NCBI GenBank assembly: GCA_023411265.1
Contig: JAEYOX010000015.1
Span: 1 to 22,342 of the forward strand
DNA length: 22,342 nucleotides
Direction of reading: 5' to 3'
Origin: Bacteroidota bacterium
GTDB taxonomy: Bacteria; Bacteroidota; Bacteroidia; Flavobacteriales; Weeksellaceae
Below are positions 17,059 through 22,342 of this stretch, piece after piece; within the stretch, counting starts at the first letter, position 1, and each line of letters begins with the position of its first letter. Both the position numbers and the translations under genes were made by a program. The notes beneath the pieces were generated by a model. It was not told the origin of the DNA and did not search any database. It worked only from the letters and a program-made list of their open reading frames with translations.

Positions 17059-17066
17059 TACTTTTG
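17059..17066 (+). promoter_or_regulatory. TAnnTTTG box directly before the lipoprotein start
   Basis: TACTTTTG at 17059-17066 ends only 5 bases before the ATG at 17072. If it is the real -7 box, transcription would start at or very near the ATG and the mRNA would be leaderless or nearly so. The nearest upstream TTG (17030-17032) is 26 bases away, longer than usual. Confidence 0.35.
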
Positions 17067-17071
17067 CCTTC

Positions 17072-18628
17072 ATGAAGTTCCGATTCAACCTACCTATTGC
17101 GATTATTTTATCATCCTTGTTGTTCAGTGCATGCACAGCTCAGGAAGCGGTTCGCGAACGTAAAATTGTTTCACAACCGAGTCAGAATACAATGGCTCTT
17201 CCCGATAATACTTTGGCAAAAGTTAAGTTGCCCAAAGTAGAAAGGGAATTTCGCGCTGCATGGATTGCCACGGTAGCCAATATCAACTGGCCTTCACGAA
17301 ATAATTTAACCACAGCACAGCAAAAGCAGGAAGCAATCCGAATTCTGGATATGCTGCAGGAGGCCAATTTCAATGCGGTTATATTTCAGGCAAGGCCGTC
17401 GGCAGACGCATTATATAAAAGTGAACTCGAGCCCTGGTCGTATTTTCTGACCGGAAGTATCGGAAAAGCTCCGAACCATTACTATGATCCTCTTGAATTT
17501 TGGATTTCCGAGGCGCATCAGCGCGGAATGCAGTTGCATGTCTGGCTGAATCCTTATCGGGCGCATCATACGACCGGAGGTGCCGTAACAGGAGAAAGTA
17601 TGGCCAAAAAAATGGCTGATGCCACGCACAAACTCCGCAACGGAATGTACTGGATGGATCCCTCAGATGATAAGGTACAGGATCACGTTTCCCGGGTCAT
17701 TAATGATATTGTGAAACGCTACGATATAGATGCTATTCATATTGACGATTATTTTTATCCCTATAAAGAATATAACGGAGGACGGGATTTCCCGGATCAG
17801 CGCACATGGAATGCCTATCTGAAAGTCGGGGGAACGCTTTCCAAAGCCGACTGGAGAAGAGCGAACGTCAATAAGTTTATTAAAAGAATTCATGAAGAAA
17901 TAAAAGCGGAAAAAGCACATGTTAAATTTGGAATTTCTCCGTTCGGAATCTGGAAACCCGGATTTCCTGCCGGTATTTCAGGAAGTTCCCAGTATGATGA
18001 ACTGTATGCCGATGCAAAACTATGGCTGAATGAAGGATGGTGCGATTATTATGCACCGCAACTCTACTGGAAAGAAGAAGGTCCGCAAAGTTTCAGTGCA
18101 TTATTGAAATGGTGGGAATCTGAAAACCTGAAAAATATTCATCTTTGGCCGGGTCTCAATACCGTGGGTATTAAAAACGTTCCCGACCGCCCCGCAGAAA
18201 TAGTGAAACAAATAAAAATTACCCGGAATATTCTCCCCGAAAGCAAAGGTGTGATTCATTACAGCATGGATGGGATTTCCAAAAATATTGCAATGTTGAA
18301 AGCCCTGAAAGAAATTTATAAGGAAAAAGCATTGGTTCCGGAAAGTCCGTGGATTAAAACAAAACCTTTGGCAAAGCCTCAAATCACCATTCAGCAAGTG
18401 GGAAATGAAACGCATTTGCGCTGGAGTTCGCCGGAAACTCTGGAAGTGTTCAGGTGGATTTTATATTCACAATATGGAAACGACTGGCAATATGAAATTC
18501 TGGAACGCTCCGAAGTTTCAAAAAACCTGGTACTGTCCCAATCTGGAAAAAAACTGAATGCAGTAGCGGTAAAAGCGGTGGATCGTTTGGGAAATGAGTC
18601 AGAATATGACGCCAAAGCAATCCGCTAA
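17072..18628 (+). CDS. Glycosyl hydrolase family 10-like (DUF187/YngK-type) lipoprotein
   Basis: 518 residues from the ATG at 17072; an in-frame TTG at 17030 would put an unnatural tail before the signal. A lipoprotein signal is clear: KFR, a hydrophobic run, and the lipobox LFSAC with Cys21. The body matches the GHL10/YngK family: REFRAAWIATVANINWPS, AVIFQARPSADALY, HVWLNPYRAHH, AIHIDDYFYPY (acidic pair in the putative active site), FGISPFGIWKPG, YYAPQLYWKEEG and LWPGLNTVG, forming a TIM-barrel. A C-terminal fibronectin-III-like stretch follows (QITIQQVGNETHLRW). Relatives are putative glycan hydrolases at the cell surface; substrate unknown, with peptidoglycan-type glycans suggested for some members. 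Its stop overlaps the start of the next gene (TAATG). Confidence 0.88.
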   Translation: MKFRFNLPIAIILSSLLFSACTAQEAVRERKIVSQPSQNTMALPDNTLAKVKLPKVEREFRAAWIATVANINWPSRNNLTTAQQKQEAIRILDMLQEANFNAVIFQARPSADALYKSELEPWSYFLTGSIGKAPNHYYDPLEFWISEAHQRGMQLHVWLNPYRAHHTTGGAVTGESMAKKMADATHKLRNGMYWMDPSDDKVQDHVSRVINDIVKRYDIDAIHIDDYFYPYKEYNGGRDFPDQRTWNAYLKVGGTLSKADWRRANVNKFIKRIHEEIKAEKAHVKFGISPFGIWKPGFPAGISGSSQYDELYADAKLWLNEGWCDYYAPQLYWKEEGPQSFSALLKWWESENLKNIHLWPGLNTVGIKNVPDRPAEIVKQIKITRNILPESKGVIHYSMDGISKNIAMLKALKEIYKEKALVPESPWIKTKPLAKPQITIQQVGNETHLRWSSPETLEVFRWILYSQYGNDWQYEILERSEVSKNLVLSQSGKKLNAVAVKAVDRLGNESEYDAKAIR

Positions 18629-19419
18629 TGGATTTTAAAATGAATTTTGAGGAATTAAAAATGTACCTGGATGAAAAAGCCGATCAATACAATCATCACG
18701 ATTTTATCGAAAAAGATCCCATCAGTATTCCACATCGTTTCGTGTTGAAACAGGATATCGAAATCAGTGGTTTTCTCGCAGCTACCATCTCCTGGGGAAA
18801 TCGGAAATCGATATTAAATTCTGCAGAGAAAATGCTCGCTTTTATGGATTATTCTCCCTTTGATTTTGTTTTAAATGTTTCTGAAAGATATCTGAAAACT
18901 CTTGAAGAAAAGCCTGTTCACCGTACATTTAATGGAGAAGATTTTGCTGAGTTTATCCGGAATTTAAAGAGAATTTATACAGAATATGAGAGTTTAGAGA
19001 CTCTCTTTCTTCCGCTGGAAACCGAATCCAATTATTATCATGCCTTGCACAGATTCAGGAATATTTTTCTGGGCACAGAAGAACACCGAAGCCGGAAACA
19101 CGTGAGTTCTACGTATAAAAATTCTTCCGCAAAACGGCTGATGATGTTTTTGCGCTGGATGGTGCGACAGGACGGCAAAAATGTGGACTTTGGAATCTGG
19201 AAAAGGCACAGGCCGAGCCATCTCTCGGTTCCGCTGGATGTACATACGGGAAATGTTTCAAGATCTTTAGGTTTGATTAGCCGGAAACAAAACGACTGGA
19301 AAACCGTGGAAGAAATGGATACAGTTTTCCGTAAAATGGACGTTGCCGATCCCGCAAAATATGATTTTGCCCTGTTCGGACTTGGGGTTTCGGGAGTATT
19401 CTCGGAAAAAAATAACTGA
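18628..19419 (+). CDS. TIGR02757/DUF2400 family protein
   Basis: 263 residues. The ATG shares its A with the TAA stop of the lipoprotein gene, so the two are translationally coupled; an internal Met at residue 5 is an alternative start. Family strings are present: HRFVLKQDIEISGFLAATISWGNRKSI, RHVSSTYKNSSAKRL-like (at about 157-171), FLRWMVRQD, VPLDVHTGNVSRSLGL (202-216) and DPAKYDFALFGLGVSG (241-256). The family is widespread in Bacteroidota and has no proven function. LDVHTGxVSRSLGL resembles the Asp-containing motif after the helix-hairpin-helix of endonuclease III-type DNA glycosylases (inference; see findings). It is cytoplasmic, with no signal or membrane segment. No clear terminator follows; the repeat region begins about 85 bases on. 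Confidence 0.87.
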   Translation: MDFKMNFEELKMYLDEKADQYNHHDFIEKDPISIPHRFVLKQDIEISGFLAATISWGNRKSILNSAEKMLAFMDYSPFDFVLNVSERYLKTLEEKPVHRTFNGEDFAEFIRNLKRIYTEYESLETLFLPLETESNYYHALHRFRNIFLGTEEHRSRKHVSSTYKNSSAKRLMMFLRWMVRQDGKNVDFGIWKRHRPSHLSVPLDVHTGNVSRSLGLISRKQNDWKTVEEMDTVFRKMDVADPAKYDFALFGLGVSGVFSEKNN

Positions 19420-19504
19420 AAAAGGTCAGCAACTTTCTATTGTTTCCTGGGGTTCCCCAAAAGGGTGAGAAAATCTGTTACTGGATTCATCTTAGCTGAA
19501 AGAT
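19420..19504. other. Non-coding 3' flank before the repeats
   Basis: No gene or T-run terminator is visible. The only structure is the 12-base palindrome TGGGGTTCCCCA at 19448-19459. Confidence 0.4.
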
Positions 19505-19707
19505 AATAAGCTGATAAGCAAAAAAGCGAATAAGCAAAAAAGCAAATTCGCTACCTAACCGATTAAAAGGATGAACTGATGAACTGATTAATCGATTAAC
19601 CAATTACCTCCCTTCGGTGATTAGTGATCGGTGATCGGTGATTGGGTGAATAAGTAAAAAGCAAATTCGCAAATTTGCTAATAAGCGAATAAGCAAATTT
19701 GCAAATT

Positions 19708-19927
19708 GCCCTAATTTCATCCTCTTAATGATAACCCAACGCCTAAGAAAACAACGACCTAGGAGCTTTTAGCGTAAAGAAAAACTTCAATTTCTTGTTG
19801 CTGACCAGTTCTACGATCGCTACAGCCTAAAACCGATTAACTGATTAATCGATTAATTGATTAACCGACTAACCCGCATTCAGGTATTAGAGGTTAGATG
19901 TTAGAAGTAAGCTAATAAGCGAATAAG
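19708..19927 (+). repeat. Long repeat unit, copy 1 (complete)
   Basis: Runs from GCCCTAATTTCATCC through a core with ACGCCTAAG...CCTAGGAGC...CTTTTAGCGT and GTAAAGAAAAA, then a spacer with GCTGACCAG, CTACGATCGCTACAGCC, then the GATTAACT octamers, CGCATTCAGG, heptamers and GCTAATAAGCGAATAAGC. Copy 3 is nearly identical over about 220 bases. Confidence 0.85.
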
Positions 19928-20062
19928 CAAATTTGCTACCCTAACCGATTAACTGATTAACCGATGAACTGATGAACTGATGAATCAATTCAACCATTAA
20001 ACGCATTCAGGGATTAGTGATTGGTGATTGGGTGAATAAGTAAAAAGCAAATTTGCAAATTT

Positions 20063-20139
20063 GCCCTAATTTCATGCTCTTAATGATAACCCAACGCCTA
20101 AGAAGACAACGACCTAGGAGCTTTTGGCGTAAAGAAAAA
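20063..20139 (+). repeat. Long repeat unit, copy 2 (core only, cut off)
   Basis: Matches copy 1 from GCCCTAATTTCATGC to GGCGTAAAGAAAAA and stops abruptly at about 20139. The spacer with GCTGACCAG that should follow is replaced by an unrelated segment. Confidence 0.85.
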
Positions 20140-20181
20140 AGTAAAATTTATCCCTTAATTACATTCACTTTTATAGACTAC

Positions 20182-20288
20182 AGAAAAACTTACAGTGTTC
20201 GAGGCGCGACACAAGAATTTGACCCGAAGCAACAAGCATCTTATCGCGCAAGTTTGTAAGTTTTCTTAGAATAAATTTTGTTTTTTTT
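20182..20288 (+). other. Nested inverted-repeat structure followed by a T-run
   Basis: AGAAAAACTTACA (20182-20194) pairs with TGTAAGTTTTCT (20255-20266, one bulge). Inside it GCGCGA (20204-20209) pairs with TCGCGC (20244-20249), and AAGA (20213-20216) with TCTT (20239-20242). A run of nine T interrupted only near its start follows at 20276-20288. It could be a structured RNA, a terminator or a mobile-element end; no known family was recognised. Confidence 0.45.
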
Positions 20289-20305
20289 AGCAAAAAGGTC
20301 CAGTC

Positions 20306-20542
20306 TTGAAACCTAACGAAGTGGTTCGCCGATTCGGCGGTGTCGCTGAATACCGTGCCTCGGAAGGGAAAACGGTAAAAATCCCCTATAAAGGAGCGGT
20401 TTCCGAAACAGTAAAAGATCTTCTGGGCGGAATTCGCTCTACGTGTACGTATGTAGGAGCCCACACCCTTCGTGAACTTTCCAAAAGAACAACTTTTATC
20501 CGTGTGCAGGAACAGGAGAACCAGATATTTACAGGCGAATAA
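20306..20542 (+). pseudogene. guaC: GMP reductase C-terminal fragment
   Basis: An open stretch whose translation from about 20330 reads GGVAEYRASEGKTVKIPYKG, then VKDLLGGIRSTCTYVGA, LRELSKRTTFIRVQEQEN and QIF. This matches the last 70 or so residues of GMP reductase, which converts GMP to IMP; E. coli GuaC also ends in an RVQEQEN-type tail. The barrel with the NADPH site and catalytic cysteine, about three quarters of the protein, is absent. A stop codon at 20288 lies in frame just upstream, and the preceding KPNEVVRRF only weakly resembles the expected sequence. The reading frame itself is uninterrupted and ends in TAA at 20540-20542. It is therefore a 5'-truncated remnant, not a working enzyme, and is embedded in the repeat region. 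Confidence 0.82.
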
Positions 20543-20588
20543 TTTTCCGTTATGGTTTTAAACTTATTAATAGGGACAGAGGTTGACA
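20543..20588. other. Spacer between guaC remnant and box array
   Basis: AT-rich, no ORF. It ends in the palindrome GGTTGACAACC (20581-20591). Confidence 0.35.
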
Positions 20589-20712
20589 ACCTGCTCAGCT
20601 TTTCATAAAGGCTGGTCAGGTAATTTGTTTTTTATCCTATGTTTTTCCATAAACCTGGTCAGGTTTTTAAAATGGCTGGTCAGGTTTTTAACGACGGCTG
20701 GTCAGGTTTTTA
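20589..20712 (+). repeat. Array of CTGGTCAG boxes with ~21-22 bp spacing
   Basis: Boxes of the form (GG/AC)CTGGTCAGGTTTTTA occur at 20610, 20653, 20674 and 20696, with a degenerate ACCTGCTCAGCTTTT at 20589. Steps are about 21, 43, 21 and 22 bases, as if one box at about 20631 were missing. The copy at 20652-20665 is a near-perfect palindrome (AACCTG-GT-CAGGTT). Confidence 0.8.
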
Positions 20713-20737
20713 TAATTTCACAGTACGATCTTTAAAA

Positions 20738-20800
20738 TTAGAGGTTAGAAGTTAGAGGTTAGATGCTAGATGCTAGACGCAAGATGCTAGATGTTAGAAG
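20738..20800 (+). repeat. Heptamer repeat (AGAnGnT)
   Basis: About nine consecutive 7-base units such as AGAGGTT, AGAAGTT, AGATGCT and AGACGCA. It marks where the repeat scaffold resumes after the interrupting segment at 20140-20735. Confidence 0.8.
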
Positions 20801-20855
20801 CTAATAAGCAAAAAAGCAAATTTGCTAATAAGCGAATAAGCAAATTTGCACATTT

Positions 20856-21077
20856 GCCCTAATTTCATCCTCTTAATGATAACCTACGCCTCTAAGAAGG
20901 TAACGACCTAGGAGCTTTAGGCGTAAAGAAAAATTTCAATTTCTTATTGCTGACCAGTTCTACGATCGCTACAGCCTAAAACCGATTAACTGATTAATCG
21001 ATTAATTGATTAACCGACTAACACGCATTCAGGTATTAGAGGTTAGATGTTAGAAGTAAGCTAATAAGCGAATAAGA
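20856..21077 (+). repeat. Long repeat unit, copy 3 (complete)
   Basis: Near-identical to copy 1 in order and content, from GCCCTAATTTCATCC to GCTAATAAGCGAATAAG. Differences cluster in the hairpin arms (ACGCCTCTAAG / CTTTAGGCGT) and keep them able to pair. Confidence 0.85.
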
Positions 21078-21140
21078 AAAAAAGCTAATAAGCAAAAGAG
21101 CAAATTCGCAAATTCGCAAATCAGCAAATCAGCAAATTCG

Positions 21141-22342
21141 CTATTTCTTCATCACTTTCCCTGCCGTAGCAAAATCATCACCCTGCAGCTTCACATAATA
21201 CACTCCGGTGGCAATGCCAGTCATATCGATGGTATAGTTTCCGGTGAATGTACCTTGCTTCATCAGCCTGCCGTCTGCGGTGATGACTTCGTAGCTGGTT
21301 AGCCTTTCCTTGGTTTTAATATAAAGAACATCATTTACCGGATTCGGGTAGAAGACTACATCTGTTTGTTTTACCGGGGTTTCTACGGTGTTCATTTGGG
21401 TACATGAAGACGAGGTGGCCAGTTTGGCGAAGAAAAACTGGGATTTCCCGCTCATGGTATTGCCATGCAGATCGGGTACGCCGTCGTTGGGATCCAGAAA
21501 AAGACTACTGTGTTTGAAACCGCCTACCACGTAGTTGCCGTCCTGATCCACCGCCACTGCGGTCAGTTCATCCATCGTTCCGTAGCCGCTCAGGATGTCA
21601 TGAGCACCCAACACAGCGCCGGTATCTTTATTTAATCTTACCAGCAGAGGGTCACCATTATCGTTAGCTGGTCTCACCATAGGGAAACTGCCCCAGGTAT
21701 CGCCCACGCTTCCTTTAGCAAAAGCTACCTCATTGCCGTTAAGCACCAGTCTGCCTTTACTGAATTGATAGCCAGTTTCGGTAACGGGTGTTGAATAACC
21801 GGTGGCAATCGTATGCCATAGGATATCACCATCAGAATTCAGCTTTATTACAAAAGGGTTTGTATTACCTGTATTGGGCAGATTGTAATTAGGATTGGGT
21901 TGATGGGCCAGTTTATTGAAGGTGACCGGTTGAGAGATATTATTGACTGTTATAGTGGTGTAAAATCCTGTAACATAGATACTCCCACTAGCATCCATAA
22001 CAATGTCATCTATACGGTCTCCCGGTATCGCATGAGTGTTATCAATTTCTCTCCGCCATACTTCGCTTCCCGTACTTCCATTAAAAGCCAGCAGATAGGC
22101 GTTTTCATTGAAGGGGACTCCTCCGTAGGAAAAATCTACATAGGTTCCGGATCCGCCGGTCATGCGTTTTCCTGCCAGATAATACCGGTTCAACACCTCA
22201 TCAAATACCAGATTTACTTTGCCCTCGCCTAATCCCTGAGTGATAGATCCTGTTATTGGCAGCAGTAATGGGTTAAGTTCAGGAGTCATATTCCCGTTGT
22301 CATAAGCAAACTTTACCAGATAGTACTGATAAGAATCTGTAT
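21141..22342 (-). CDS. T9SS type A sorting-domain protein with SBBP/beta-propeller-like repeats, 5' end outside the window
   Basis: The minus-strand frame is open to the window edge, so the Met at 22289 is internal and the signal peptide is missing. The visible part has repeated blade-like stretches of the form D-G-x-W or Y-V-T-G-F: GDRIDDIVMDASGSIYVTGF, VIKLNSDGDILWHTIA and VAVDQDGNYVVGGF, as in SBBP/beta-propeller proteins. The C-terminus is a typical type A sorting domain: VVFYPNPVNDVLYI, SYEVITADGRLMKQG, IDMTGIATGVYYVKL and final GKVMKK. Such proteins cross the outer membrane through the type IX system and are anchored or released at the surface; ligand unknown. The GCAAATTT-type octamer repeats reach its stop codon with no spacer. 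Confidence 0.88.
   Translation of the reverse strand, partial: TDSYQYYLVKFAYDNGNMTPELNPLLLPITGSITQGLGEGKVNLVFDEVLNRYYLAGKRMTGGSGTYVDFSYGGVPFNENAYLLAFNGSTGSEVWRREIDNTHAIPGDRIDDIVMDASGSIYVTGFYTTITVNNISQPVTFNKLAHQPNPNYNLPNTGNTNPFVIKLNSDGDILWHTIATGYSTPVTETGYQFSKGRLVLNGNEVAFAKGSVGDTWGSFPMVRPANDNGDPLLVRLNKDTGAVLGAHDILSGYGTMDELTAVAVDQDGNYVVGGFKHSSLFLDPNDGVPDLHGNTMSGKSQFFFAKLATSSSCTQMNTVETPVKQTDVVFYPNPVNDVLYIKTKERLTSYEVITADGRLMKQGTFTGNYTIDMTGIATGVYYVKLQGDDFATAGKVMKK

Larger units (their letters stand above)
19505..21140. repeat. Composite mosaic of simple repeats and long repeat units between convergent genes
   Basis: About 1.6 kb without an intact gene. Four classes of degenerate short repeats recur in the same order. 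They are 8-bp units like GCAAATTT/GCGAATAA; 8-bp units like GATTAACT/GATGAACT; the link CGCATTCAGG; and 7-bp units of GTGATCG or AGATGTT type, leading back to the GCAAATTT class. Octamers of the GCAAATTT class are at about 19505-19555, 19657-19707, 19911-19936, 20041-20062, 20801-20855 and 21059-21140. GATTAACT-class units are at about 19558-19602, 19831-19870, 19940-19990 and 20981-21018. Heptamers are at about 19618-19650, 19885-19910, 20012-20035, 20738-20800 and 21034-21058. Three long core copies lie inside this scaffold (separate entries). No terminal inverted repeats or transposase were seen. Confidence 0.85.

Noticed and set aside
20053..20259. 68-codon plus-strand ORF
   Set aside because: It begins inside repeat copy 2 and runs through the nested hairpin; it resembles no family and its content is repeat-derived.
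20171..20464. 97-codon minus-strand ORF over the guaC remnant
   Set aside because: It is the antisense of the guaC tail and the hairpin, with no protein-like features of its own.
20589..20712. Regularly spaced CTGGTCAG boxes as a CRISPR array
   Set aside because: The boxes are short, the gaps are only a few bases of AT-rich filler, and no cas gene is present.
19708..20929. Core hairpins with AACGCC/GGCGT arms resemble integron attC sites
   Set aside because: No integrase gene, no cassette ORFs between copies, and the arms lack convincing paired attC core sequences. The surrounding 7- and 8-bp repeats do not fit a cassette array.
19505..21140. Insertion sequence or MITE
   Set aside because: No transposase, and the outer repeats are direct rather than inverted; no target-site duplication could be recognised.

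Overview
The window is chromosomal DNA of a bacterium from the phylum Bacteroidota, class Flavobacteriia, probably close to the Chryseobacterium group. The evidence is as follows: promoters of the TAnnTTTG type with an upstream TTG; few strong Shine-Dalgarno sites; a type IX secretion (T9SS) C-terminal sorting domain; a mevalonate-pathway-like GHMP kinase beside a UbiA prenyltransferase; and a stand-alone pyruvate dehydrogenase E1-beta gene. The genus is an inference. No phage, plasmid or transposase gene is visible.

Layout. Bases 1-1688 hold the 3' part of an LTA-synthase-like sulfatase. It is followed by a small exported DUF2147 protein (1800-2219), which meets a minus-strand two-gene operon (MFS transporter then M20 amidohydrolase, 4907-2287) across a bidirectional terminator. 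From 5130 all genes are on the plus strand: pyruvate dehydrogenase E1-beta; an ALDH7-type aldehyde dehydrogenase and lysine 6-aminotransferase (9409); a GHMP/mevalonate-type kinase overlapping in function with a UbiA prenyltransferase (9564-11427); proline dehydrogenase; primosomal helicase PriA; a PBP4-type D-Ala-D-Ala carboxypeptidase; and a glycosyl-hydrolase-like lipoprotein coupled to a TIGR02757/DUF2400 protein (to 19419). The last feature is the 3' part of a minus-strand T9SS cargo protein (21141 to the window end).

How the genes work together. The aminotransferase converts lysine to 2-aminoadipate semialdehyde (in equilibrium with piperideine-6-carboxylate), and the neighbouring dehydrogenase would oxidise it to 2-aminoadipate. 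Proline dehydrogenase and PDH E1-beta also feed central metabolism. The kinase and prenyltransferase belong to isoprenoid and prenyl-lipid synthesis. The sulfatase, PBP4, lipoprotein and T9SS protein act at the envelope or surface.

The unusual part is 19420-21140, about 1.7 kb between convergent genes. It has no intact gene. It is a higher-order mosaic: several classes of 7- and 8-bp simple repeats occur in a fixed order around three copies of an ~80-bp core that can fold into a hairpin, and two of those copies carry a longer ~220-bp unit. Copy 2 is interrupted by an unrelated ~600-bp segment. That segment holds a large nested hairpin, the last ~70 codons of a GMP reductase gene (guaC), and an array of CTGGTCAG boxes spaced about 21-22 bp apart. 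This is the best candidate for something undescribed here. It could be a species-specific intergenic repeat family and recombination hotspot, but no function can be assigned from sequence alone.
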